Of a stretch of DNA of 64,000 nucleotides, positions 56,284 to 62,968 are shown in pieces. How positions within the stretch are numbered: the first letter of the stretch is position 1; every line of letters begins with the position of its first letter. Both the position numbers and the translations under genes were made by a program. The notes beneath the pieces are model-generated. The model was not told the origin of the DNA and did not search any database. It was given only the letters and a program-made list of their open reading frames with translations. Origin of the DNA: Bordetella trematum (GTDB lineage Bacteria > Pseudomonadota > Gammaproteobacteria > Burkholderiales > Burkholderiaceae_B); assembly GCF_900078335.1 (NCBI RefSeq), contig NZ_FKBR01000005.1, positions 40,286 through 104,285 of the forward strand, read 5' to 3'.

Positions 56284-56922
56284 ATGCACGATTCAAAATG
56301 GCCCGAAGTGATCGGCTTAAGCGTTGTTGCAGTTGCGACGGCGGCGGTGTTTGTGCCGTGGGACCGAATCGGCCCGTTCAATTGGGAAGCATTGGCAGCA
56401 GTCGGAACGCTAGCGACAGCAATCGTCGCAGTGGCTGTGCCTGCATGGCAGCATATGCAGGCGAAGAAGGCGGCCGCGCTGCAGCAGTTGCATGTCGACT
56501 GGTCTTTGGCGCATCAACTAAATTGGCTCGTTGCGGATCTAGCGAGAGTGACGCAGGATTGGGAGCGACTCTGCAGTGTTCCCAACGCCGAACGGCTTCA
56601 ATTGCTTGCGACTCAGATTGATTCAGCCCGGGTGCAGACGCGTGACGTACGCGCATTGATACTGATTGCGGAGGCATCAGGGGTTGCACGGGACTTGGCT
56701 AGTGGGGAAGGAGAAGGACGCAGCGCGGATATCGGGCCAAATCTTTTGAAACGGAAGTTTCTGTATGTAGATTGTGCGGAGCTTCTATCCCGTTCACAGA
56801 TGCGACTATCTAATGTGAATAGAGGTCTTTCGGACTGGATGGAGCGCCTTAGGGTGGATTTTGGAGCGCTTAAGGAAACTCCGTTAGAGTTCAAAGTGTT
56901 CGGCGATTGTGATGATTTCTAG
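56284..56922 (+). CDS. unknown membrane protein, two N-terminal TM helices
   Basis: The 212-residue product has two hydrophobic segments (about residues 9-27 and 36-53) and then a long hydrophilic domain (residues 55-212) rich in Asp, Glu and Arg, predicted cytoplasmic. No known domain is seen. The ATG at 56284 follows GGGAGAAGCC, a good ribosome site. Codon use is lower in G/C at third positions than in the core genes, so it was probably acquired. The IS element begins 86 bases after its stop. Confidence 0.65.
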   Translation: MHDSKWPEVIGLSVVAVATAAVFVPWDRIGPFNWEALAAVGTLATAIVAVAVPAWQHMQAKKAAALQQLHVDWSLAHQLNWLVADLARVTQDWERLCSVPNAERLQLLATQIDSARVQTRDVRALILIAEASGVARDLASGEGEGRSADIGPNLLKRKFLYVDCAELLSRSQMRLSNVNRGLSDWMERLRVDFGALKETPLEFKVFGDCDDF

Positions 56923-57008
56923 AGTGTCTACAGTCAAGCGTTTGCGTGAGTTTCCGGGTTGTGTTGTCCCAGACGCTGTTTCCCTGCGTGACTCATAGGT
57001 GAGACCAT

Positions 57009-57020
57009 TGACCCTAACCC
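57009..57020 (+). repeat. IS left terminal inverted repeat
   Basis: TGACCCTAACCC, identical to the complement of the right end; partial matching continues for about 14 more bases. Confidence 0.85.
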
Positions 57021-57088
57021 AGTTTTTAGTACCGATCTAAATTAGAGAAATCCGGCATGATTTCACCATACGGAATAGGAGCCATGCC

Positions 57089-57355
57089 GTGAAGAGATCG
57101 AAGTACACCGAAGAGCAAATCGCTTTTGCGTTGAAGCAGGCCGAACTGGGAACTGCCGTGCCCGAAGTCTGCCGCAAGATGGGCGTGAGCGAAGCCACCT
57201 TCTACAACTGGAAGAAGAAATTCGGGGGGCTCGGTCCCTCGGAGCTGCGACGACTTCGCCAGCTTGAAGAGGAATGCAATCGACTCAAGCGCCTGGTTGC
57301 GGACCTGTCACTGGACAAGGCCTTGTTGCAGGACGTTCTGGCAAAAAAGCTCTGA
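57089..57355 (+). CDS. IS3-family transposase OrfA
   Basis: The 88-residue product is the helix-turn-helix part of an IS3-type transposase: YTEEQIAFALKQAELGTAVPEVCRKMGVSEATFYNWKKKFGG, followed by a leucine-rich coiled coil (LRRLRQLEEECNRLKRLVADL). The frame ends in a slippery A-AAA-AAG sequence at 57343-57349, where a -1 shift would join it to orfB to make the full transposase. Confidence 0.92.
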   Translation: MKRSKYTEEQIAFALKQAELGTAVPEVCRKMGVSEATFYNWKKKFGGLGPSELRRLRQLEEECNRLKRLVADLSLDKALLQDVLAKKL

Positions 57356-58230
57356 AGCCTTCGCGGCGCCGCTTACTCGTGGATGATCTGATGAAGCGCT
57401 ACGGCGTCGGGGTGACCAAGGCATGCGCCGTCGTCATGATTTCCCGGTCGTTGTATCGCTACGAATCGTGCCGACGCGACAGTGGCGCGCTGATCATGCG
57501 AATCCACGAGATCGCACATACGCGGGTTCACTACGGATACCGGCGTGTACACGTGATGTTGCGCCGCGAAGGCTATCGGGACAATCACAAACGGGTCTAC
57601 CGTTTGTATCGCGAACAAGGCTTGTCCTTGCGGCACAAGCGCCCCAAGCGCAATAAGTCGGCGCAACGTCGCCAGCCCAAAGTGATCGCACAAGCGATCA
57701 ATGACATCTGGAGCATGGACTTCATCATGGACCAATTGTTCGACGGCCGCCGTCTGCGTGCATTGACCCTGGTCGACAATTACACCAGAGAGTGCCTGGC
57801 CATCGACATCGGGCAAAACCTGCGGGGTGACGACGTGGTGGCGACGCTCGGGCGAGTATGCGCACTGCGTGGCTTGCCGCGCGTCATCAAAACCGATAAC
57901 GGCAGCGAGTTCATCTCCAAAGCCATGGACAAATGGGCATACGAAAACGGGGTGGAAATCGACTTCAGCCGGCCCGGCAAGCCGACGGACAATGCGCAGT
58001 GCGAATCCTTCAATGGCCGCTTCCGTCAGGAATGCCTGAACAGCCACTGGTTCTTGTCATTTGCCGACGCCAAGGAGAAAATCGACGCTTGGCGGACGTA
58101 CTATAACGAGGTTCGTCCCCACTCTGCGCTGAAGTGGCAGGCACCTGCGGAATATGCGCGCCAGCACTTGGCCGACGGCCAAATTGCCAACCTCAATGAG
58201 CCGGAAATCTCTACTTCTGATCCGGACTAA
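57349..58230 (+). CDS. IS3-family transposase OrfB (DDE domain, read by -1 frameshift)
   Basis: This frame encodes the catalytic half: an HTH_21-like region with HTRVHYGYRRVHVMLRREGY, then the rve integrase core with DDE residues in NDIWSMDFIMD, VIKTDNGSEFIS and CESFNGRFRQECL, and the closing YNEVRPHSALKWQAPAEYA. It is complete, so the element could still be active. Translation normally arises from the AAAAAAG slip at 57343-57349; an independent ATG at 57274 in the same frame is a less likely start. Confidence 0.92.
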   Translation, partial: ALKPSRRRLLVDDLMKRYGVGVTKACAVVMISRSLYRYESCRRDSGALIMRIHEIAHTRVHYGYRRVHVMLRREGYRDNHKRVYRLYREQGLSLRHKRPKRNKSAQRRQPKVIAQAINDIWSMDFIMDQLFDGRRLRALTLVDNYTRECLAIDIGQNLRGDDVVATLGRVCALRGLPRVIKTDNGSEFISKAMDKWAYENGVEIDFSRPGKPTDNAQCESFNGRFRQECLNSHWFLSFADAKEKIDAWRTYYNEVRPHSALKWQAPAEYARQHLADGQIANLNEPEISTSDPD

Positions 58231-58234
58231 TTCG

Positions 58235-58246
58235 GGGTTAGGGTCA
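58235..58246 (-). repeat. IS right terminal inverted repeat
   Basis: GGGTTAGGGTCA, the exact complement of the left end. Confidence 0.85.
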
Positions 58247-58556
58247 GCTCATCGCGGCTCTGGGTCGTGGCGCTACCTCTTCAATCGGCACGCGTTCTAT
58301 AGCCCCACTCCCGGGGCAAGGCGCGCACCGATAGCCCCTGATCTTTCTTGAGCAGTAGGGGGTTGCGTGCTGGGCCTAGTCGTCCTTGCGGACCATCGGC
58401 CTGTTCTATCGCTTGGCTGGTTGTTAAAGAGCGGGTACTGCTGGCGCTTCAACGCGGCCCTACTAGCTGGCTTCCGCCTAGGCGTTCTCTGCTGCGTTCT
58501 GCGCTTCCGTTTGCTGGGCTTTGGCCTAGGCGGATGGAGGTGCATGAATGAACAAC
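58247..58556. other. non-coding stretch between the IS and the operator pair
   Basis: About 310 bases without a convincing gene; the frames that exist on either strand are arginine-rich or hydrophobic with no ribosome site and no family resemblance. It contains two related GCCTAGGC palindromes (CGCCTAGGCG at 58475-58484 and CCTAGG again near 58525) about 48 bases apart. Otherwise nothing recognisable. Confidence 0.4.
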
Positions 58557-58594
58557 AGCAAAACTTTGCTATATCGGTCAGGCAAAACTTTGCT
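58557..58594. promoter_or_regulatory. tandem palindromes AGCAAAACTTTGCT, candidate repressor operators
   Basis: AGCAAAACTTTGCT at 58557-58570 and GGCAAAACTTTGCT at 58581-58594 are nearly identical, each a palindrome (AGCAAA/TTTGCT arms), and lie 24 bases apart start to start. They resemble AGCAAAGTGTTGCT between cI and cro (62722-62735; 11 of 14 positions). They sit 60-97 bases upstream of the membrane-protein gene at 58654. Binding by the cI-type repressor is inferred. Confidence 0.5.
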
Positions 58595-58653
58595 CATTCG
58601 TTCGAAGACTGATCAGTTACGATTGATGATTCGTTTTGTTACTGGAGGCTGCT

Positions 58654-59148
58654 ATGGCCAGCGGACAGGAGTTGAGGCCGCGCAAAGGTAAGGGCGGGCG
58701 TTGGTTTATTAGGTCAAGCGGGGGAGGCGTGAGTTTTGATACTAGAGAAGAGGCGGAGGCCTATATAGCAAAAGAAAGCAGCCCGCCCGCCCCGGCCTCT
58801 ATCTCACGCCCGTTTATTGGCATTGCTGTGATAGCTATTGGTGCTGGACTATATTTCGCGTTCGGCGGAAAGGAAGGCGCAGCCAAGGAGTGCGGCGATG
58901 AGACGATGGCTTATGTCATGTCGCAGAAGGCGGCCGCCCAACAATTGCGTTCGCCAGGCACCGCGAAGTTCGCGCTAATGCCCGAAGCTAAAAGCGTTCG
59001 CACCGACACCTGTAAATTTTCGATCTCGTCATGGGTTGATGCGCAAAACGGTTTTGGCGCAACAGTCCGGACACGCTATACCGCAGATATGGAGTATTCG
59101 TCCGACTCAAAGACTTGGCGTGCGCTTGACGTGAAGTTTGATCAGTAG
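58654..59148 (+). CDS. unknown small membrane protein, one TM helix
   Basis: The 164-residue product begins with a basic glycine-rich region (RPRKGKGGRWFIRSSGGGVSF, then DTREEAEAYIAKE), has one TM helix (IGIAVIAIGAGLYFAFGG, about residues 58-75) and a C-terminal domain with a Cys pair (KECGDETMAYVM and RTDTCKFSI) that would be outside the cytoplasm if the N-terminus is inside. The ATG sits behind GGAGGCTGCT. No family was recognised; the N-terminal part recalls short SPOR- or AP2-like phage segments only loosely. Tandem palindromes lie upstream. Confidence 0.6.
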   Translation: MASGQELRPRKGKGGRWFIRSSGGGVSFDTREEAEAYIAKESSPPAPASISRPFIGIAVIAIGAGLYFAFGGKEGAAKECGDETMAYVMSQKAAAQQLRSPGTAKFALMPEAKSVRTDTCKFSISSWVDAQNGFGATVRTRYTADMEYSSDSKTWRALDVKFDQ

Positions 59149-59160
59149 TTTCTTGAGGGA

Positions 59161-59283
59161 ACGGCCCGCCCTGCAAGCTACATCCCATTTGTCGGCGCGT
59201 TCATTGGCGGCGCCGACTCCTCATCCAGCGTGGTGCAACTGCACTTTGACGCAGCGGGTAAGCTCGTCCAGCACTCCGGCTAG
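59161..59283 (+). pseudogene. C-terminal remnant of a BamE/SmpA-like lipoprotein
   Basis: In the same frame as the preceding gene, beyond its single TAG stop, the sequence reads RPASYIPFVGAFIGGADS and VVQLHFDAAGKLVQHSG before a TAG at 59281. The pattern (IPFVGxFxGGADS, then strand, then FDxxGKL) is typical of the C-terminal part of small BamE-like lipoproteins. The signal peptide and first half are missing, so this is a gene remnant left by recombination. The match is from memory of the family pattern. Confidence 0.45.
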
Positions 59284-59455
59284 CAGAGCAATTAGGGACC
59301 GGGGGCCGGGGTGAAGCAGGACCGGTGGACTCCGTTCCAGATCAGCCCAGGAAGCCGTAGGGGGCGTCAAAAACGCAGTACTCTGCGCGGATGGTGGGGT
59401 TGAATAGAGGAAGAGCAGGCACTCCGCTTGGCCCGCTACCTCAAAGGAAAGAAAG
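59284..59455. other. short non-coding stretch
   Basis: Between the lipoprotein remnant and the next small gene there is no supported reading frame. A reverse-strand frame crossing it (59221-59556) lacks a ribosome site and family features. Confidence 0.35.
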
Positions 59456-59635
59456 ATGACCCTGATCCGAGCCTCGATCCACAAGATGCAGACCAAGCAT
59501 GGCGACGAAGTGGAGTACGCCAGGCTGCTATATCGGGACTCTGCCGGCACCTTCATAGGACAGTCGCTGAGGCTGCGGAGGTTGTCGCCGGAGTTGCTGG
59601 GCCTTGCCCGAGCAGGCTATGGCATCAACCGTTGA
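59456..59635 (+). CDS. unknown 59-residue protein
   Basis: A short frame starts with ATG behind AAAGGAAAGAAAG and encodes MTLIRASIHKMQTKHGDEV, continuing with YARLLYRDSAGTFIGQSLRLRRLSPELLGLARAGYGINR in two parts. It is basic and soluble. It ends 9 bases before a strong terminator, which supports it being a genuine single-gene transcript. No family recognised. Confidence 0.5.
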   Translation: MTLIRASIHKMQTKHGDEVEYARLLYRDSAGTFIGQSLRLRRLSPELLGLARAGYGINR

Positions 59636-59644
59636 GTCCAGAAA

Positions 59645-59671
59645 GCAAAAAGCCCCGTGAGGGGTTTTTGC
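59645..59671. terminator. bidirectional terminator after the 59-residue gene
   Basis: GCAAAAAGCCCC and GGGGTTTTTGC pair around GTGA, with A and T runs built into the stem ends so that it can work both ways. Confidence 0.8.
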
Positions 59672-59733
59672 TTGGGGATCATCAGAATTGCCTAACATAG
59701 ATTCACGTGACTTGAATCGTTAATTAGCAAAAA

Positions 59734-59748
59734 TCAGACAGAGTCTGA
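59734..59748. promoter_or_regulatory. inverted repeat in the lipoprotein promoter region
   Basis: TCAGAC and GTCTGA form a perfect 6-base inverted repeat with a 3-base centre, 67 bases upstream of the lipoprotein start in otherwise AT-rich DNA containing TAATAT-like -10 candidates. It may be an operator. Confidence 0.3.
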
Positions 59749-59814
59749 CGCCTTAGCGCTTGGTACATTTCGAGTAATATTAAGTCTCTGATTCTTACAA
59801 AATGGAGATTTAAG

Positions 59815-60357
59815 ATGAAGGGTGCGTTCGTTGGGGTGCTCGCTTTGGTGTTGTCCGGTTGTGCGTCGATAACAGGGGAGAAGACCCAGCTTGTCCGAGT
59901 GGACGTTCTGGATGAACAAGGGGCGGCTGTCGGCGATGCCAAATGCGAACTAAAAAATGACAAAGGCGAATATCAGATCGAATCAGGCAAGCATGCCATG
60001 GTCAATAAATCGGGTGAAAACCTGAGCATTAGTTGTAAGTCTGCACAGCGCACCGATGAGGCGAGCGGAACGGCTATTTCTCGAGCTGGCGCCGGTATGT
60101 TCGGCAATATTCTGTTTGGCGGAGGCATTGGAGCCATCATTGACCACAACAGAGGGACTGCATACAACTATCCAGAGTGGGTGCAGGTTGTATTCGGTCG
60201 TATCGTTACTTTTGATCGCAGTAAATATACAGAAGGGAGGCCAATGCAAGGCGATGTAGTCGAGGTGGCAGAGGCGAAAGAGGCCGCGACTTCGAGTGCC
60301 TCGATTGCAACTCCTGTTTCTGCGGTTGATCGTGCTAGCGACTTGCCTCAGAAATAA
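59815..60357 (+). CDS. island-encoded lipoprotein of unknown function
   Basis: The 180-residue product has a lipoprotein signal peptide with lipobox LSGC (cysteine at about residue 16), followed by VDVLDEQGAAVGDAKCELKNDKG, then a glycine-rich segment FGNILFGGGIGAIIDH near residues 97-112 and a low-complexity Ala/Ser tail. Residue +2 after Cys is Ala, which favours the outer membrane. The ATG follows AATGGAGATTTAAG. Such lipoproteins are common lysogenic-conversion genes. Flanking terminators make it a single-gene unit. Confidence 0.75.
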   Translation: MKGAFVGVLALVLSGCASITGEKTQLVRVDVLDEQGAAVGDAKCELKNDKGEYQIESGKHAMVNKSGENLSISCKSAQRTDEASGTAISRAGAGMFGNILFGGGIGAIIDHNRGTAYNYPEWVQVVFGRIVTFDRSKYTEGRPMQGDVVEVAEAKEAATSSASIATPVSAVDRASDLPQK

Positions 60358-60498
60358 TTGCCTGTTGGTAGTTTTTTTCATACCCCCGTTACGGGCTTTG
60401 TCGCGTGTGCGAAGGGCAATCATCTGAAGCTAAGGAGTGCGGAGTGGTTGCCGCCAAAGACGCTGTATCCTGCGGGGATGTTTGAGCCTGCAAAGTAC

Positions 60499-60526
60499 GA
60501 AGCCCCTTCGGAGGGGCTTTTCTTTT
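60499..60526 (+). terminator. rightward intrinsic terminator
   Basis: AAGCCCC and GGGGCTT pair around TTCGGA, followed by TTCTTTT. It is about 140 bases after the lipoprotein stop; the stretch 60358-60498 holds no gene other than a 16-codon frame through the hairpin itself. Confidence 0.75.
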
Positions 60527-60581
60527 AAGGGGCCGGCTCGGCTAGGGTACTGTCCCGCGCTAGGCGCCATTCAAATGAGAA

Positions 60582-60599
60582 AGCCACCCGGAGGTGGCT
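60582..60599 (-). terminator. probable leftward terminator of the P63C gene
   Basis: AGCCACC and GGTGGCT pair around CGGA. On the minus strand the stem is followed by TTTCTCATTT, a weak U tract, just after the P63C stop at 60616. Confidence 0.55.
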
Positions 60600-60615
60600 G
60601 AATGTGAAGGGCGCC

Positions 60616-61626
60616 TTAACCCTTGTCTGCATCTTCAAGATCCAGGCTGGCCTGTCCCTCAAATCGGGGGTGCAGCCGGTTCAGCTTAGTGATGAAGTCC
60701 GGATAATCGGAAGAGAGTTTCATAGCCGTCACGACCGACGCCAGGTGTTCGCGCAATTTCGGATGTCCGATTTCTTGCGTAAGACGCCGATGCAAATGAG
60801 CCTTCCTTTCGTCCTTGGCGGCTTGCTTTTTTAATTCTTCGAGCAATCCTGGCGCCACCCGAGAATAGACAATGTCATTTGTCAGCACACCGAAGTACTG
60901 CGGCCGGAAGCGAGGGTTATCGGGGGGGTACTTGAGACCCCGCAGACGGAACAGTTGTTCGTAATAGTCTGTGGGGAACGCTTTCACATATGGTTGCAGC
61001 TCTTTAGCAACGAACGCCTCGAGAATCTTGGCCAGTTCGTTCTTCGCTCGATCTTTCTCGTAACCAGTGGCTTCATCAACGAGGGCAATAATCCCTACGC
61101 GAGCGAAACCGCGCACTAGAATTTCGCACTGCTTAGCGATTGCTTGCTGGGTCGTAGTCAGGGGGCCGGCTTCGCGTGCAGCCAATACTCCTTCGCAAAT
61201 ATCGGCGAGGACGGTAGCTGGATAGCCGTGGGCTGAGCGACCTCCATGTGGCGGGATAAATTCGATTGGGTTTCGCAACGCCTCTGCAAGCTGGTTTTTT
61301 GCGTAGGGGCGGATGCTGTCAGATTCGACAAATTGGACAAGGCGGCTGTCCCCGGATCGAGTAGACCCGGAGGAGATCTTCAGGGCACCGTTCAGGCCGG
61401 TCAAGGATAAAAGTCGAGTCCCATCCTCCAGGACATAGCAAGGGATCTCAATGTCGCCGAGCCGCAGGGGATGATCAGTCGAACCGTGCGTAGCCACCGG
61501 CAATTTGGCCTTCGCAGCCTTTGCTTTTGCGGCCTTGCGTGCGGACTCGGACCGCTGCTCAGGAGTGAGGCTTTTAGCCCGCGCCGCGCCACCTACAGCC
61601 CGCCCCGTCACCTTCTTATCAGTCAT
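60616..61626 (-). CDS. P63C domain protein (phage/plasmid associated)
   Basis: The 336-residue protein has a basic N-terminal tail rich in Ala and Lys, then PLRLGDIEIPCYVLEDGTRLLSLTGL near residue 55, and the C-terminal P63C domain with YYEQLFRLRGLKYPPDN, TNDIVYSRVAPGLLEELKK and QEIGHPKLREHLASVVTAM (about residues 225-310). The function of the domain is unknown; it occurs in phages and islands. GTG 61635 and ATG 61632 are alternatives, but ATG 61626 has AAAGGTG at a good distance. Three TGCGTGCA copies lie upstream. Confidence 0.82.
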   Translation of the reverse strand: MTDKKVTGRAVGGAARAKSLTPEQRSESARKAAKAKAAKAKLPVATHGSTDHPLRLGDIEIPCYVLEDGTRLLSLTGLNGALKISSGSTRSGDSRLVQFVESDSIRPYAKNQLAEALRNPIEFIPPHGGRSAHGYPATVLADICEGVLAAREAGPLTTTQQAIAKQCEILVRGFARVGIIALVDEATGYEKDRAKNELAKILEAFVAKELQPYVKAFPTDYYEQLFRLRGLKYPPDNPRFRPQYFGVLTNDIVYSRVAPGLLEELKKQAAKDERKAHLHRRLTQEIGHPKLREHLASVVTAMKLSSDYPDFITKLNRLHPRFEGQASLDLEDADKG

Positions 61627-61651
61627 GCGCATCACCTTTTATTGGCTTAGA

Positions 61652-61699
61652 TGCGTGCATTATTTCATGTTGCACGCAAAAAACAATCATATGCGTGCA
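61652..61699. repeat. three TGCGTGCA copies in the P63C gene promoter region
   Basis: TGCGTGCA at 61652-61659, its complement TGCACGCA at 61671-61678, and TGCGTGCA again at 61692-61699 are spaced 19 and 21 bases, about two helical turns each. On the minus strand a weak promoter (TTGTTT, 16-base gap, AATAAT) overlaps the middle copy, so binding there would control the P63C gene. Confidence 0.6.
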
Positions 61700-61727
61700 A
61701 AATGGCGAATTCAGTGCATGGCGGGAT

Positions 61728-61742
61728 CACAACACTGTTGTG
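61728..61742. repeat. perfect 15-base palindrome between cI and the P63C gene
   Basis: CACAACACTGTTGTG is fully symmetric around its central C, 10 bases past the cI stop. Without a U tract it is more likely a protein-binding site than a terminator. Confidence 0.5.
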
Positions 61743-61752
61743 CCTCAACCGA

Positions 61753-62697
61753 TTAAGACCGCACCCACTGCCCCCGCTCATCCTCTCCCAACTGTATGCC
61801 AGCCCACACCACTCGCCCCAGCACTCTGACCGAAGCATCACCCTCTAGGGGGATATCAGGATGCTGTGCATTAAACGACTTCGCCACCCAGCGCCCGGTC
61901 AGCCGATCCTTAGCCACCGTCTTGACGATCATCTTCCCTTCGTAGTTGATGGCGTAGACGCCGCCGGCGGCCACGTCAGACAACGTCAGGCCCAGATCCG
62001 GCACAACAAGAAGGGCAGCGCCGTCGCGGATGATAGGTTCCATGCTGTCCCCTTTTGCATACACGACTCGACCGCGGCCGGCATCCGCGCCAACAGAGCG
62101 CAGGAAAGAGCGGCGGAACTGGACGAAGCCAGTCTGTTCCTCGGTATGGCTCTCGATACTCTCTCCGGCAGCCAGGCGCATATCGCGGAGCTCGGGGACT
62201 TTTTCGAATCGCTCATTTGCCGCCTGGGGCTCACCCGGGTCTACGTTGGCTACGACCGTCCTATCCAAGTTCAGCCTTGGAGGCGGGGCATGCTCTCGGT
62301 CATCGACAGGCCTCCCACCTTCCCATGGAGCCAGCTCGACCGGCGCCATCGGGAACGGATCTTCCTCATCGGGGCTGGGGACGTCGACGGCGCCCACTTT
62401 CGAGGCAGGCGAGGAGGGGAGGCTCTGCTGTCCGGAGCTATGGGGCTTTTCCTGGGGCCGCAAAAGCTCCCAAGGCGCGACCCCAAGCACTTCGGCAAGA
62501 ACCTCTACCTCACTGAGCTTCGCAGATGGGAGTTTGCCGCTCTTGCTTGGTTGGCGCCGGCTCGGGCTCAGATAGAGGCTGATCGTTGTTTGCCCGATGC
62601 CCGATAGTTTTGCCAGAGACGCCTGCCTATGACCCTGCTGATCCATCAGCTTGGCAAGGTTGGTAGCTAGGACGTCATTCAGGGAAAGCTTCTTCAT
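61753..62697 (-). CDS. cI-type phage repressor (HTH plus S24 peptidase-like domain)
   Basis: The 314-residue protein has an N-terminal lambda-repressor HTH (LATNLAKLMDQQGHRQASLAKLSGIGQTTISLYL) and a C-terminal LexA-like S24 domain with the nucleophile in YAKGDSMEPIIRDGAALLVV near residue 215 and the lysine in INYEGKMIVKTVAKD near 255, which support SOS-induced self-cleavage. The linker of about 100 residues is long and acidic/proline-rich. ATG 62697 is preferred; a TTG at 62712 would add five residues. It faces a cro-like gene across a palindromic operator. Confidence 0.88.
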   Translation of the reverse strand: MKKLSLNDVLATNLAKLMDQQGHRQASLAKLSGIGQTTISLYLSPSRRQPSKSGKLPSAKLSEVEVLAEVLGVAPWELLRPQEKPHSSGQQSLPSSPASKVGAVDVPSPDEEDPFPMAPVELAPWEGGRPVDDREHAPPPRLNLDRTVVANVDPGEPQAANERFEKVPELRDMRLAAGESIESHTEEQTGFVQFRRSFLRSVGADAGRGRVVYAKGDSMEPIIRDGAALLVVPDLGLTLSDVAAGGVYAINYEGKMIVKTVAKDRLTGRWVAKSFNAQHPDIPLEGDASVRVLGRVVWAGIQLGEDERGQWVRS

Positions 62698-62716
62698 TGG
62701 CGCAGTGTTCAATTTC

Positions 62717-62736
62717 TTGCTAGCAAAGTGTTGCTA
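62717..62736. promoter_or_regulatory. cI/cro operator palindromes
   Basis: TAGCAAAGTGTTGCTA (62721-62736) is a perfect inverted repeat of TAGCAA and TTGCTA, and TTGCTAGCAA (62717-62726) overlaps it as a second palindrome. They fill the short gap between the divergent cI and cro starts. Similar palindromes at 58557-58594 suggest a shared regulator. Confidence 0.7.
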
Positions 62737-62746
62737 TTGTTTGGCC

Positions 62747-62968
62747 GTGAGCACACAAACCATCGAATCTCGCGTCCGAGAGCAGCTTGCAGGCCTTCGT
62801 GGAGAGTGGAAGCGAGTAGCGGACGCCCCGGGCGTTAGCTACTCGTGGATCTCGAAATTCATGAACGGCCATATCCCGAATCCGGGGACACGGACTCTGA
62901 ATCGTCTGCAGGACGGTTTGAGTGGTCGTCGTCGCCAGAAACCCCTGAGGGCGCGGGAGGCGGCGTGA
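62747..62968 (+). CDS. Cro-like small HTH regulator
   Basis: The 73-residue frame starts with GTG and encodes a short HTH protein: RVREQLAGLRGEWKRVADAPGVSYSWISKFMNGHIPNPGTRTLNRLQDGL. It is divergent from cI, the classic position of cro. There is no clear ribosome site, but a TATTGT -10-like box ends 6 bases before the GTG, so it may be translated from a leaderless mRNA. The distance and operator support the assignment; the family match is modest. Confidence 0.65.
   Translation: MSTQTIESRVREQLAGLRGEWKRVADAPGVSYSWISKFMNGHIPNPGTRTLNRLQDGLSGRRRQKPLRAREAA

Larger units (their letters stand above)
57009..58246 (+). mobile_element. complete IS3-family insertion sequence, 1238 bp
   Basis: The element is bounded by perfect 12-base terminal inverted repeats, TGACCCTAACCC at 57009-57020 and its complement at 58235-58246, with partial homology continuing inward. 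It encodes orfA and orfB in overlapping frames. The flanking bases (CCAT on the left, GCTC on the right) do not form a target duplication of 3 or 4 bases, which suggests a rearrangement after insertion. The subgroup was not assigned with certainty. Confidence 0.9.

Noticed and set aside
55989..56986. 12-base direct repeat GCTGTTTCCCTG at 55989 and 56975 as attachment site
   Set aside because: It is short, one copy lies inside a gene, and there is no integrase or tRNA next to it; a chance match is plausible.
58297..58545. 82-codon arginine-rich minus frame after the IS
   Set aside because: Composition is biased, with no start signal; the opposite plus-strand frame is equally unconvincing.
59221..59556. 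111-codon minus-strand frame
   Set aside because: It overlaps the 59-residue gene and the lipoprotein remnant, has no ribosome site and no family likeness.
60480..60528. 16-codon frame starting ATGTTTGAGCC as a leader peptide
   Set aside because: It is made largely of the terminator hairpin and has no amino-acid repeat or downstream gene to attenuate.
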